Source: CAZWCX01 sp964632945 (GTDB taxonomy: Bacteria; Planctomycetota; MHYJ01; WSZJ01; CAZWCX01). Taken from it: a DNA stretch of 64,000 bases. Shown here one piece after another: positions 8,675 through 18,307 of this stretch. The notes beneath the pieces were generated by a model that saw nothing but the letters and a program-made list of their open reading frames with translations, was not told the DNA's origin and searched no databases. The stretch is taken from the NCBI GenBank assembly GCA_964632945.1, contig CAZWCX010000027.1:1-64000 (forward strand). The letters are read 5' to 3'. Each line of letters begins with the position of its first letter. The first letter of the stretch is position 1. Both the position numbers and the translations under genes were made by a program.

Positions 8675-8830
8675 ATGCCGTCCCCCGCGAAGCCGGCCTC
8701 GACCGCGACATCCACACTCATGGCCGTGCTTCTGATCTTCGCGTTTCTCGCGATCGCCGCGACGGTCATCACGCAGCTGACGTGGCAGGGGAGCGTCATG
8801 GAGTCGCCGGAGGAGGAGTCGCCGCGCTGA
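8675..8830 (+). CDS. Small single-span membrane protein (51 aa)
   Basis: A GGAG Shine-Dalgarno 9 bases before the ATG introduces 51 residues: a short Ser/Thr/Ala-rich cytoplasmic head, one hydrophobic helix (MAVLLIFAFLAIAATVI) and an acidic tail ESPEEESPR. It is too short to be assigned a family; the ribosome-binding site, the helix and its place 40 bases after the preceding gene support it being real. Confidence 0.5.
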   Translation: MPSPAKPASTATSTLMAVLLIFAFLAIAATVITQLTWQGSVMESPEEESPR

Positions 8831-8964
8831 CCGCGCCCTGCGCATGCTTCGTCCCGCTTCCGCGCGGGATCACTCCCCCATCCGGATCGCCGGAATCCTG
8901 CTCCTGCCTCCGCACCTCGCAGGGCCATTCTCCGTCGCCGAGGGCGACCCGTCCGGTCGCCCGA

Positions 8965-9498
8965 CTATGGCGTCGGCACCCCGCCTGCGCGTACATCCCC
9001 CCCACCGACCCGCTCGTCGATCGGGAAGTCGAGCCCCGCCGGAGCGGGTTGCCCGAGCAGCCGGCACATTGCCAGGATCTGCCCCTGGTGGTGGTAGACG
9101 TGCATCTGCGTGCGCAAGACGACGTGCGCCGGCATCAGCCGTCGGATCCGGTCCGGCCAGGTCTTCATCTCCCGGGGCGTGTTCAGCTCCGCGGTCGTGG
9201 CGCGTCCGAGGTATCGATCCGTCCGCTCCGCCACCTCGACCCGGAAATGCTCCAGGGATTCGATCGTCGGGTACTCCTCGAGGTCCTCCTCTACGTCGTA
9301 CCGATCCTCCAGGACACCGAGCCAATATTCCTGGGCGCCGATGATGTGGTGGATCTGCTTCCGGACACTGGGGTATCCGAACCCGGGGAGTTCGCGGTCC
9401 AGGTCGCCGGGCGCGAGCGATCGTGCATGTTCCAGGACCTTCCGCAGGCTGCACTGAGCCCGCGCATGCAGATCGAGCAGAGCTTCCGGGGTATACAT
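8965..9498 (-). CDS. DinB-like four-helix-bundle protein
   Basis: 177 residues. The helical pattern and the histidines QIHHIIGAQEYW (about residue 50) and HVYHHQGQI (about residues 132-140) match the DinB/YfiT metal-binding triad. Members include metal-dependent thiol S-transferases (bacillithiol or mycothiol) and many of unknown role; the thiol cannot be identified here. A GAGGAGG ribosome-binding site precedes the ATG. The last 20 residues are Gly-rich and probably disordered. The neighbouring genes give no functional hint. Confidence 0.78.
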   Translation of the reverse strand: MYTPEALLDLHARAQCSLRKVLEHARSLAPGDLDRELPGFGYPSVRKQIHHIIGAQEYWLGVLEDRYDVEEDLEEYPTIESLEHFRVEVAERTDRYLGRATTAELNTPREMKTWPDRIRRLMPAHVVLRTQMHVYHHQGQILAMCRLLGQPAPAGLDFPIDERVGGGDVRAGGVPTP

Positions 9499-9694
9499 CC
9501 GATCCTCCTCGGGTCAACAGGAGCGGCACGGCCCGCGGGCGCGGGGTTCCAATTCGCGAATCCGGCATCCCCGGAGTGGGAACGAATCGTCGTCGCGGGG
9601 TCCGCGCTCAAACGCGCGCGATTCCGGAACGAGGGGGTTCCCGGGGACGGTTCCCCCGTCGGTGCGGGCGGCGCCGGGCGCGTCTCCCGCCCGA

Positions 9695-10012
9695 TCAGGT
9701 TTTCCGTCCCGCCCGAAATCGCTCCGCGAGCGCCTGCGCGGAGCGGCCCCAGGGGTCCGGGACGCCGGCCGCGGCTTCGACTTCCATGCCGGCCCGCCGG
9801 ATGCCCGCGCCCACTCTCCACGCTTCGCTCGGTCCGGTGATCGGACCCTCGGCAAGGACCCCGCGAACGATCGCGCGGAAGCGTTCCTCATCCGCCGCGC
9901 CTCCGCGAATCATGCCGGCATGTACGAGGAAGGCCCAGGTTTCGGCCGTGTCGGCGAGCCGGCTGGACGCCAGACAGGCGGTGAGCGCATCCCACCCTTG
10001 GGGGTTCTCCAT
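9695..10012 (-). CDS. Hypothetical protein (105 aa)
   Basis: The ATG at 10012 is preferred over an upstream start in the same frame because GGAGGAG lies about 9 bases before it and overlap with the upstream gene is avoided. The product is predicted mainly helical (ALTACLASSRLADTAETWAF, then EERFRAIVRGVLAEG) with no signal peptide, membrane span or motif I recognise. It lies 35 bases downstream of the receiver-PATAN gene on the same strand and may be its last operon member. Confidence 0.5.
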   Translation of the reverse strand: MENPQGWDALTACLASSRLADTAETWAFLVHAGMIRGGAADEERFRAIVRGVLAEGPITGPSEAWRVGAGIRRAGMEVEAAAGVPDPWGRSAQALAERFRAGRKT

Positions 10013-10047
10013 CGTTCCACTCCTCCACTCCGAGGCGGCCAGGGGGA

Positions 10048-11574
10048 TCACACGTTCGGTTCCCCGGCGCCGCCGACGACTCCCGACGAGGGGGCGCAGT
10101 CGGCCCAGGCGCCGATCGCCTCGAGGACGACATCGCGGAAGTCCGCGCCCGGCTGTTCGAGCGCGATCTTCACGAGGCGGGTCGGGATCGAAGTTCCGGC
10201 GCGTGCCTGGAGTTCCTCCATGCCCTGCTGCACGGACGGATTTCCGAGGGCGATCAAGGTCAGCGGCTGCAGGCGTTGCAGGAGGGCGACCAGCCCGACC
10301 TGCGTCTGGACGCCGAAGGAGAGCCAGTCCCCCTGGCGCGGCGCAAGAATCACGAAGGAGGGGCGCCGCTGGAGCCAATCGAGGAAGGCCGCCGGCGCCG
10401 CCTGGTCGAGCAGGACGAGGTCGATCATGCGTTCGTTGCGGAGCGCGAAGAGGAGCGCGAGGGTCTGCACCGGTTCGATCAGGGTGGAGTGGATCTGGCG
10501 GTCGGTCAGGGGGGAAGCCAGCGCGGCCAGGGCCGCGGCGGCGGGTTCCGGATCGGCAATGAGCAGTCCGTGAAGCCGGGTACGGAAGGTGTCCAGGGTG
10601 CTGAATTCCCGCAGCGTTCCGGCGTGGAGGAGCTGGATCTCGCCGAGGGCGAACGGGTCGGAGACGGCGTCGGCGAACTCGAGGGCGACGAGAGGGTCGG
10701 GGACGGCGGCGGGAAGCTGGATCTGGCGGGCCGGGGCGAGGGATTCCTCGATCGGGACGGTCTCGCCCCCGCCGGCGATGGCGATCTCGCCGGCCCGGGC
10801 GCTGTCGAGACGGCGCGCCCCCTCCATGAGGAGGCCGGTGCAGGAGGCGGCGAGCGGCGGAACGCCCTCGACCGGATCGACGTCGCCGGGGGCGAATTCG
10901 AACTGGCCCTGGGGCTCGCCGAGGATCGCGTAAAACGCCTCCTCGCCGATCACGTTGCCGAATGCGGCGTAGAGGATCCGGCCCTCACGGATCCGAATCT
11001 CGGCGGCCGCGCGCGGGGTGACGACGGACAGGGTGCCGGTGCGCCGGCCGAGATCGAGAAGATTGATCAGGTCGGGAAACGACATCCCGGTGAAGTCGCC
11101 GGCGAGGTTGTAGCGGCGCTGTTGGAACGCCGCGCGCGAGGCATCGAGGCGCCGAACGGCGGCGTCGATTCGCGCCTTGAGTTCCGCCATCTCGTAGGGC
11201 TTGGTGACGTAGTCCTCGATCCCCAGTTCCAGGGCCTGAACTTTCGTTTCCAGCCGCGTATCGGAAGAGACGACGAGGAACGGAATCTGCCGGCACCGTC
11301 CCTCGCGACGCACACGACGGAAGAGCTGAAATCCGTCCATATCGGGGAGGTGGAGGTCGCACAGGACGAGGTCGACGACGGTGAAGCCCAGGATGTCGAG
11401 GGCGGCCGCGCCGTCGTGGGCCACCTCGATGCGGTAGCCGGCGCGGGTGAGCTGGATTTCGAGGTAGCGGGAGCCGACCTTGTCGTCCTCGACGACGAGG
11501 AGGGTCCGTCGGTCGGGTCCGGTCACGCTCTCGGTGACGGTGCCCGGTTTCGGCCTATATACCGAGTCCACCAT
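10048..11574 (-). CDS. Response regulator: receiver + PATAN (DUF4388) + C-terminal domain
   Basis: 508 residues. A CheY-like receiver (about 20-140) has the acidic pair in VVEDD, the phospho-acceptor in LVLCDLHLPDMDG, a switch Ser in VVSSD and the Lys of VTKPY. A PATAN/DUF4388 domain follows (NLAGDFTGMSFPDLINLLDL to QGQFEF, about 155-250), a module common in delta-proteobacterial and planctomycete signalling proteins. The remaining roughly 250 residues include an alpha/beta part (LLALRNERMIDLVLLDQ..., VILAPRQGDWLSFG) that may be a degenerate second receiver-like fold. The start overlaps the end of the upstream HPt/receiver gene by 20 bases. No DNA-binding or enzymatic output is visible. Confidence 0.78.
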   Translation of the reverse strand: MVDSVYRPKPGTVTESVTGPDRRTLLVVEDDKVGSRYLEIQLTRAGYRIEVAHDGAAALDILGFTVVDLVLCDLHLPDMDGFQLFRRVRREGRCRQIPFLVVSSDTRLETKVQALELGIEDYVTKPYEMAELKARIDAAVRRLDASRAAFQQRRYNLAGDFTGMSFPDLINLLDLGRRTGTLSVVTPRAAAEIRIREGRILYAAFGNVIGEEAFYAILGEPQGQFEFAPGDVDPVEGVPPLAASCTGLLMEGARRLDSARAGEIAIAGGGETVPIEESLAPARQIQLPAAVPDPLVALEFADAVSDPFALGEIQLLHAGTLREFSTLDTFRTRLHGLLIADPEPAAAALAALASPLTDRQIHSTLIEPVQTLALLFALRNERMIDLVLLDQAAPAAFLDWLQRRPSFVILAPRQGDWLSFGVQTQVGLVALLQRLQPLTLIALGNPSVQQGMEELQARAGTSIPTRLVKIALEQPGADFRDVVLEAIGAWADCAPSSGVVGGAGEPNV

Positions 11575-12772
11575 GGGAGACCAGTTTCTCCAGGAGCGCT
11601 TCGTGAGTAAAGGGTTTCGACAGCGTGTCGGCGGCGCCGGCCGTTTCCGCGGAGCGCCGATGTTTCTGGGCGGACCGGCTGGTGACGATGACGACCGGCA
11701 GGTTCTGCCATTCGGGCCGGCTGCGCAACTCGGCGAGGAGTCGGTAGCCGTGCATGCGGGGCATCTCGACGTCGGTGAAGACGAGGTCGGCGGGTTCCGC
11801 GCGGAGCAGGTCGAGCGCGACTCCGCCGTCCGGGGCAACGCGGAGGGGAACGCCGAGCTGGCCGAAGAGGCGCTGGGCGATCCGACGGGAGGGCAGGAAG
11901 TCGTCGACGTAGACGACGCGGATGCGGCCGAGTCGTTCGCGCAGCGCCGCGGACAGCTCGGGCGGGGCGGCCGGGGATCGGGCGGATCGCGGCGCGCGGC
12001 CGGCGTCGCCGCCGCCGGCGGCAACGGCGGCGGACGCGGTTTCCGATCCGAGCGGCGCAGACCGGGAATGGCGCGCGGGAACGACCTCCTCGATCCGCAT
12101 GCCGACGGCGGCAAAGAGGGGGGCGGCCTTCTCCTTGATGCGCAAGCCGAGCGGGTCCGCTTCCAGACCCGCGTGCACGAAGTCCAGCATGCGCCCGGCC
12201 AGTCCGGCGAGCTTGAAGTCCCCTTCCAGCACGGCGTTTCCCTTGAGACCGTGAAGGAGCGCCCCCAGTTCCTCCCAGGCCGCCGCGCGACCGGAGCGGT
12301 CGAGAGTCAGGTCGGTCATCCGGACGAGCAACCCGCCCGCCTCTTCGCATTGCCGGCGAACCTCTCGTCCGAACGGCGAGTCGACGCGATCGGCGACCGC
12401 GAACGCCTTACGGGTCTGGGTGTCCGGGACGAGGAGGTGAAGCGGCGGAAGCGCGCCGGCGTAGAGGATGCCGTCCGCCTGTTCGATGAGGCGCCGCAGG
12501 AGGTTCGAGCGGACCGGGAGGCCGAGCTGGATCGCCTCCCCGGCGGCGATCTGGAGGGAGGAAGCGAGGTGTCCGAGGTCATGCCGCCCGGCGCGGATGC
12601 AGACGTCCTTGAGGCCGAAGCAGAGGCGTTCCACCCGGGCGAGGGCATCGCCGTCCGCGCGATTGAACATCAGGGCTTGGAGGCCGGCGCGCAATTCCTC
12701 GCGAGCGCGCGCCAACTCGAGATCGACCGGGTCCTGGGGCCGCGAGTCCGCGGCGGAGGAGGGATCCATCAC
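11555..12772 (-). CDS. HPt-receiver phosphorelay protein
   Basis: 405 residues. Two HPt-like helical segments come first. The first (about 40-100) has LCFGLKD where HxLKG is expected, so the phospho-acceptor His is replaced by Phe; the second (about 165-205) keeps LLHGLKG with the His. An Ala-rich linker leads to a C-terminal receiver (about 280-400) with YVDD, LVFTDVEMPRMHG, VTSRS and SKPF. This is the P1...receiver layout of CheA-type hybrids without the kinase core, so phosphate must come from an unlinked kinase. Translational coupling to the receiver-PATAN gene suggests the two act in one relay. Confidence 0.75.
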   Translation of the reverse strand: MMDPSSAADSRPQDPVDLELARAREELRAGLQALMFNRADGDALARVERLCFGLKDVCIRAGRHDLGHLASSLQIAAGEAIQLGLPVRSNLLRRLIEQADGILYAGALPPLHLLVPDTQTRKAFAVADRVDSPFGREVRRQCEEAGGLLVRMTDLTLDRSGRAAAWEELGALLHGLKGNAVLEGDFKLAGLAGRMLDFVHAGLEADPLGLRIKEKAAPLFAAVGMRIEEVVPARHSRSAPLGSETASAAVAAGGGDAGRAPRSARSPAAPPELSAALRERLGRIRVVYVDDFLPSRRIAQRLFGQLGVPLRVAPDGGVALDLLRAEPADLVFTDVEMPRMHGYRLLAELRSRPEWQNLPVVIVTSRSAQKHRRSAETAGAADTLSKPFTHEALLEKLVSHGGLGI

Positions 12773-12877
12773 CGCCTCGAGTCCTCGTCCGGAGGGTGAC
12801 CACGACGATCGGCGGAGTGGCCGCGCCGAGACTCGACTCCCGCCGGCGGACCGGAATCCGGCAGCCGCCGGCCACGA

Positions 12878-15079
12878 TCAGCGTTTGGTGCTTTCCCCGC
12901 CCTTGTCGTTGACGCCGGTCTTCTCGACCTCGAAGGTTCGATCGGCGAACTTCCGGTACTCGTCGAATGCGCCCGCCGTGCCCCCGCCCCGTTTCAGCGA
13001 CTCCACGATCGCGGCCTGGAGCTGAACATCATCCTCCCAGTCGGCCAGCATCTCGACCTTGTACTCCCAGGCGATCATGCGGCGGACGTGCTGGCGCAGC
13101 AACTGGCGGACCTCGTCCGGCTCGAGCTTGGTTTTCACGCCGGCGACGAAGTTGTCATGCCCCGGATAGCGCGACAGGTCCCAGCCGTCGAAATCGGCGA
13201 GCTTGCGGAACGTGTCCTTGTTGGCCGGGAAATTGGCCGACCACCACTTGTCGAGCTCGCCGCTGTCGAGGATGCGCGCGAATTCCGCATCCTTCCAGAA
13301 GTCCGGACGGGGCGGCTTCACCTCCAGGTCGGGCGCAATCCCCCCCTCCCCTTCCTTCCCCGGCTCCTTGTGCGGCGTGCGACCGCCGGGGAGGAAGTAT
13401 TTGTGCACCGTCAGACGCATGGCCGCCTCTTCCCGCGTCGCCTTGAGGGGGATGATGTGCTGGACGCTCCCCTTGCCGAAGGAGCGCTCCCCGATCAGGA
13501 ACCCGCGCTTGTGATCATGGAGGCAGCCGGAAAAGATCTCCGCCGCGCTCGCCGACCCGCCGTTGATGAGGATGGTGATCGGGAGGTCGATCTGGTCCGG
13601 GCGCTCGGTGAAGAGCGAGTCGATGATCTTGCCGTTGCGGTCGCGGGTGGTGACGATGAGCTTGTCGGCTTCGAGGAACTGGTCGACCACCTCGCACGCG
13701 CCCTTCAGGTAGCCGCCCGGGTTCCCGCGCACGTCGAGGATGAGCGAGGTGATGCCGCCGCCGCGCAGGGTGGTCAGGCAACGCGCGAGTTCCTCCGAGG
13801 TCGTGTTGCCGAAGGAGGTGATCTGGATGTAGCCGATCTTTCCCGGCAGGATCGTGGCCTTGGCGGTATCGATTTGCAGCGACTCGCGGGTGATCACGTA
13901 GTCGCGCGGCTCGGTCCAGCCGCGGCGGTACACCTTGAGCGTGACCGTCGTGCCGGGATCCCCCTTGAGGCCGACGACGACATCGTCGAGGTCCTTCTGC
14001 CAGGTGGATTTCCCCTCAACCTCGCGGATCTGGTCGAGCGGTCGGAGGCCGGCCTTGTCGACGGGACCGCCGAAGACGGGGCGTTCGATGGTGAGCCAGC
14101 CGCCCTTCGCGCTCACGTGGGCGCCGATGCCCGCATACTTCATTTCGATCCCTTCCTTGAGCTTCCGACGCTCCTTGGGATCGAGGAAGGCGCTGAATTT
14201 GTCGAGGCTGCCGCCGATGCCGTGGGCGGCCGCATCGACGAGTTTCTGCGGCGTGAGGTCTGGGTCGGCGGCGTCGGCGTATTGGGAGAAGATCAGGTCC
14301 ATGACCTCCTCGAGGACCTTGAAATCGTATTTCGAGGGGGTCGAGGCGACGGGAAGCTGCCGTTTTTCGTTGTAGTCGGCGAGGCGCTTGATTTCGAGGT
14401 AGAGCCGGGCCCGCTCGCCCCGCGGGGTCGGCACCCGGGCGAGTTCCTCGAGCGCGCGCTCCGCGGCGTCGAAGTTCCCCGTGTCGGCGAGGGCGAAGGC
14501 GGCCGCCTCGCGTACGGCCGGGTCGGCGGAGGCGAGCAGGTCCTTGAGTTCGCGCGTGCCTGCCGTGTTGCCGCTCACGAAGTAGAGAGAGCGGGAGATC
14601 GCGATTTTCGCGCGGGCATCGGAGGTCGAGTCGAGGATCTCCAGCAATTCGTCGCCGAGGACCTCGGTATCGCCGTAGTCGTAGTCGTTGCGGACCAGCA
14701 GGATGAGCGTCTCCGCGGCGAGGATCTGCGCGGCCGGGACGCGGTCCTTCATGACCGCGATGAGGGCTCGTACCGCCTCGGCCTTTTTCTCGAATTGGCT
14801 GTAGAGGACCTTGGCGCAGCCAATGCGCGCCTTGGCCTCGGACCGTTTGAGGCCCGCCTCGACCACCGGCAAGGCGTCCTTGCCGAGCGCCTCGACGGCG
14901 GTCACGGCGGTCCAGAAGGCTTCCCCCTCGGACTGGACAATCTGTTGCAGCAGGCGATCTGGGTCGCGAGGCCGATCCTGAGCGGGGACGGGGAGGGCGA
15001 TCGCCGCGAGGAGAAGTGCGATCGCGCAGGAGAGGAAGCGGGGCCGAGCGGTGGGCGCGAGGGAGCGCGCGAGAGTCAT
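12878..15079 (-). CDS. Secreted S41 C-terminal processing peptidase with HEAT-like N-terminus
   Basis: 733 residues from the ATG at 15079 (AGGAG about 8 bases upstream; an in-frame start at 15121 lacks a site). A signal peptide ends near PVPAQD; residues 30-230 form HEAT-like helical repeats (IGCAKVLYSQF, AREAAAFALADTG type). A CTP helical segment, a PDZ domain (about 300-385) and the S41 core follow. The catalytic dyad is the Ser of NGGSASAAEIFSG (about 510) and the Lys of FGKGSVQ (about 536). Substrates with disordered C-termini in the periplasm are expected. The long C-terminal extension past the core is also found in tail-specific proteases. It diverges from the kinase gene. Confidence 0.88.
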   Translation of the reverse strand: MTLARSLAPTARPRFLSCAIALLLAAIALPVPAQDRPRDPDRLLQQIVQSEGEAFWTAVTAVEALGKDALPVVEAGLKRSEAKARIGCAKVLYSQFEKKAEAVRALIAVMKDRVPAAQILAAETLILLVRNDYDYGDTEVLGDELLEILDSTSDARAKIAISRSLYFVSGNTAGTRELKDLLASADPAVREAAAFALADTGNFDAAERALEELARVPTPRGERARLYLEIKRLADYNEKRQLPVASTPSKYDFKVLEEVMDLIFSQYADAADPDLTPQKLVDAAAHGIGGSLDKFSAFLDPKERRKLKEGIEMKYAGIGAHVSAKGGWLTIERPVFGGPVDKAGLRPLDQIREVEGKSTWQKDLDDVVVGLKGDPGTTVTLKVYRRGWTEPRDYVITRESLQIDTAKATILPGKIGYIQITSFGNTTSEELARCLTTLRGGGITSLILDVRGNPGGYLKGACEVVDQFLEADKLIVTTRDRNGKIIDSLFTERPDQIDLPITILINGGSASAAEIFSGCLHDHKRGFLIGERSFGKGSVQHIIPLKATREEAAMRLTVHKYFLPGGRTPHKEPGKEGEGGIAPDLEVKPPRPDFWKDAEFARILDSGELDKWWSANFPANKDTFRKLADFDGWDLSRYPGHDNFVAGVKTKLEPDEVRQLLRQHVRRMIAWEYKVEMLADWEDDVQLQAAIVESLKRGGGTAGAFDEYRKFADRTFEVEKTGVNDKGGESTKR

Positions 15080-15150
15080 GTAGAATCTCCTGTGGCCTCG
15101 GGCTCGGCGGAGGTCGCGCACGGCCTGGACCGCCGAAAGCAGGACGATCG

Positions 15151-15230
15151 ATTATAGGCCGGGCGTCGGGAGAGGCACAAGACATTCCTCGCGGAGGATG
15201 CTTCCCGACCGGCCGCGGCGCCGCTATACT
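15151..15230. promoter_or_regulatory. Divergent promoters for the S41 peptidase and kinase genes
   Basis: On the minus strand TATAAT (15151-15156) with TTGTGC 18 bases upstream (15175-15180) serves the peptidase. On the plus strand TATACT (15225-15230) with a weak -35, TTCCCG (15202-15207), at 17 bases serves the kinase at 15259. Confidence 0.5.
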
Positions 15231-15258
15231 GGGGCTCGCATCCGGTTGGAGAGAATCG

Positions 15259-18200
15259 ATGAGCCCCCCCTCCCCCCTGGGCGTCCTGGCGGTGGAACTC
15301 GGCTTCGTCACGCCCGAGGCGCTCGACGCGTGCATCGCGCTGCAACGGGAGGAGGGCGGCACCCGCGGATTGGGACGAATCCTGCTCGAGCGCGGCCTGG
15401 TGACGGAGCTGCAGCTTTCCTATCTGCTTTCCGCCCATGCGAACGCGTTCCATGACCTGGAGCGCTACGCGCGTGCCAAGACCCAGGACCTGGTGCTGAA
15501 GGAGGCCCTCGCCGCAGGCCTGTCGCTTCCCGAGGCCGCGCTGCTCGGGTGTCTGCGCGACCAGGCGGAGATGGAGCGGCGCGGGAAGCGGGCGCGCCTG
15601 GCGCTCCTGCTGACGGCGCGTGGAGTGGCCGACTTCCCGGAGATGGAGGCGGCGCTGGAATCGATCGGCGACGAACGCCGGGTCTGCCGCGCGTGCGGGG
15701 CGCTGGTGGACGGGGCCGGCGACGCGGAGGAGGACCGATGTCCGGACTGTGATGCGGGGATCCCGCCGCGATCGACGGCGGCCGCGGACTTCCCGGCGAC
15801 CCGTCGCCCGGGCGAAGGCGGGACCGGAGACGCCGCCGGGCCGCCGACGCGCGTCCGCGGCGACCTGCCGGCAACTCGCTCCGGCGATGCCGCCCCGGCG
15901 ACCCGTGTGCGCGACGACGCGCCCGCCACCCGGGCGAGCGAAGCTTCCCCACCGACCCGCGCGCGCACGGACGTTCCCGCCCCGCAGGCAGACGAAGGCG
16001 CGCCGTCGACCCGGGCGGGCGCGGATCGGGAAGGGGCGCGCGGCGGCTCCGGGGATCCCGCGACTTCGGCCGGGGAGTCCGTCCCGCCCACCAGAATGCA
16101 CGCCCCCGATGACGCGTACGCGACCAGGGCGGGGGCCCGCGACGCGGCCGCACCGACGCGGGCATCGCGTCCCCCCGCGCTCGAAACCCAGGGGGACGAA
16201 CCCGCCGCAGCCGACGCCGACGTGCGACCCCGGGACCGATCGGACGAAACGCGCGCGAGATCTGCGGATGCGGCCCCGCAGACCCGCCTGCGCCCCTTCG
16301 GCGCGGAACCGGATCCCGCCGCGGGTCGCGGCGGCGCGCCGCCCACCACCGCGCACGCCTCCCCCAGCGAGATGGCGCCCCCGCTCGAATCCGCCGCGCC
16401 GCCGCCCCAGCCCGTCTCCGCCGCCGACCTCATCGGCGACGGCACCCCCTTCGGAAAGTACCGCGTCATCGAGGAAATCTCCCGCGGCGGCATGGGCATC
16501 GTCTACAAGGCGGTCCAGCCCGGCATCGGCCGCACCGTCGCCCTCAAGATCCTCCTCACCGAGGGTCCGCCCACCGAACTCGAAATCAAACGCTTCCAGC
16601 GCGAAGCCACGGCCGCCGCCAACCTGCGTCACCCGAACATCGTCTCCGTCATCGACGTCGGCGTCGAGGACGGGATGCCCTACATGACCATGGAGTACAT
16701 CAACGGCCCATCGCTCGCCACCGCCATCCACCGGGAGCGCCTGCCCCTGCGCCGATCGCTGGAGATCGTCCGCGACGTCTCCCAGGCGATCGATTTCGCC
16801 CACAAGAAGGGGATCATCCATCGCGACATCAAGCCGGGCAACGTGCTGCTCACCTCCGAAGGGCGACCGATGATCACCGACTTCGGGCTCGCCAAGCAGC
16901 TCGATTCCGCTTCCCACCTGACCAAGACCGGGACCGCGCTCGGAACGCCGTCGTACATGGCCCCGGAACAGGCCGAAGGGGATGCGCGCAAGGTCGACCA
17001 TCGCGCCGACGTCTACGGACTCGGCGCGGTCCTCTACCACTTGCTCTGCGGCTTCGCCCCCTTCAAGGGGGACACCACGGTTCAGACCCTCTACAAGGTG
17101 CTCACCCAGGACGCCCCCCGTCCCACGCGGGTGGTGCCGAGCATCCCCGCCGAAGTGGAAACGATCTGCCTCAAGGCGATGGAGAAGAGCATCCCGCGCC
17201 GCTACCAGAGCGCCGCGGAACTGGCGCAGGACATCGAACGGTACCTGCACGGCGAACCGATCCTGGCCCAGCGGCCGACCTTCGCCCAGCAGCTGGGGCG
17301 GCGACTGAAGCGCCATCGCGTGGCCACGGTGACCGTGGCGCTCTCCCTCGCGTTCGTCGGCTGGATCACCTGGGACAAGATGGACGAATCGCGACTGGCG
17401 CGGCGCCAGCAGGAGGATCTCGCGCGGCAACTGCAGCAGATCACCGAAACGAAGCGGCGTGAGTACGAGCGCGAGAAGCGGAAGATCGAGGACCAGATGA
17501 AGGCGCTGCTCGCCAACCCGGGCGGAAAAGGCGGCGTCCCGGGGACGGTCCCGAGCGCTTCCGACGATCCCAGCACGCCCGAAGAATTGCTGCGCCGGGG
17601 GCTGAAATTCAAACAGGAAAAACACCTGGAACAGGCGGTACGGGACTTCTCCAGCGGATTGGCGATGGAGCCGACGGACGCCGCCACGGCGGCGGGTCTG
17701 CTGGCGCATCGCGCCTTCACGTACATCGAAATGGCGAAGGCCGACCTGGCCCTCGCCGATCTCGATCGCCTGCTCGAACACGACGAACTCGAGGCGGGGA
17801 CCCGGCTCGCGGCCCGCATCTACCGCGGCCTCCTCCGCCTGGAACGCGACGAGTTCCAGGCCGCGGTCGACGATCTCACGGCGGCCCTTGCTCTGGACCC
17901 GACCAACCGCTCCGCGCTCGTCCACCGGGGCATCGCCCTCGTCCAGGCGGCGCAGTACGACGCCGCGATGGCGGATTTCGACCGCACCCTCGCCGATCCG
18001 GGGGCCGAGCCGCCGGACCGGCTGCGCGCGCTCATCTTCCGGGCCCTCTGTCATCACGGTCGCCGCGACTACAAACGCGCCGTCGACGACGGCAACCTGG
18101 CGCTTCAGATCGATCCGACTTCCACGCAGGCGCTCACCAACCGCGGCATCGCCCACCTGTGCGGCGGCGACATCGACCGCGCCATCGCCGACCTGGAGCG

Positions 18201-18291
18201 CGCGATCTCCCTCGCCCCCTCGGACCCGTTCGCCACCCCGGCCCTGGAGCTGGCCCGCAAACTGCAAAACCGTCTGTCCACCAGGCAATAA
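15259..18291 (+). CDS. Ser/Thr protein kinase with xTR-repeat linker, one TM helix and TPR tail
   Basis: 1010 residues. Residues 1-90 resemble the helical N-domain of PilB/GspE-type proteins (LAVELGF...GRILLERGLVTELQL). A zinc-ribbon-like CRACG...CPDCD pair lies at about 142-168. A disordered linker (180-345) carries eleven xTR motifs such as PATR and PPTR. The kinase domain (about 395-665) has the glycine loop SRGGMG, VALK, HRDIKPGNVLL, DFGLAK and MAPEQ, so it should be active. One membrane helix (about 688-705) precedes TPR repeats (about 778-1005), presumably outside the membrane. The combination is typical of planctomycete and myxobacterial sensor kinases. It is followed closely by the LRR gene. 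Confidence 0.88.
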   Translation: MSPPSPLGVLAVELGFVTPEALDACIALQREEGGTRGLGRILLERGLVTELQLSYLLSAHANAFHDLERYARAKTQDLVLKEALAAGLSLPEAALLGCLRDQAEMERRGKRARLALLLTARGVADFPEMEAALESIGDERRVCRACGALVDGAGDAEEDRCPDCDAGIPPRSTAAADFPATRRPGEGGTGDAAGPPTRVRGDLPATRSGDAAPATRVRDDAPATRASEASPPTRARTDVPAPQADEGAPSTRAGADREGARGGSGDPATSAGESVPPTRMHAPDDAYATRAGARDAAAPTRASRPPALETQGDEPAAADADVRPRDRSDETRARSADAAPQTRLRPFGAEPDPAAGRGGAPPTTAHASPSEMAPPLESAAPPPQPVSAADLIGDGTPFGKYRVIEEISRGGMGIVYKAVQPGIGRTVALKILLTEGPPTELEIKRFQREATAAANLRHPNIVSVIDVGVEDGMPYMTMEYINGPSLATAIHRERLPLRRSLEIVRDVSQAIDFAHKKGIIHRDIKPGNVLLTSEGRPMITDFGLAKQLDSASHLTKTGTALGTPSYMAPEQAEGDARKVDHRADVYGLGAVLYHLLCGFAPFKGDTTVQTLYKVLTQDAPRPTRVVPSIPAEVETICLKAMEKSIPRRYQSAAELAQDIERYLHGEPILAQRPTFAQQLGRRLKRHRVATVTVALSLAFVGWITWDKMDESRLARRQQEDLARQLQQITETKRREYEREKRKIEDQMKALLANPGGKGGVPGTVPSASDDPSTPEELLRRGLKFKQEKHLEQAVRDFSSGLAMEPTDAATAAGLLAHRAFTYIEMAKADLALADLDRLLEHDELEAGTRLAARIYRGLLRLERDEFQAAVDDLTAALALDPTNRSALVHRGIALVQAAQYDAAMADFDRTLADPGAEPPDRLRALIFRALCHHGRRDYKRAVDDGNLALQIDPTSTQALTNRGIAHLCGGDIDRAIADLERAISLAPSDPFATPALELARKLQNRLSTRQ

Positions 18292-18307
18292 CCCGCGCAA
18301 GGCCGCC

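Noticed and set aside
10048..12114. Longer start for the receiver-PATAN gene
   Set aside because: The extension to 12114 reads through the upstream HPt/receiver gene in another frame and has no similarity; the ATG at 11574 fits the receiver boundary.
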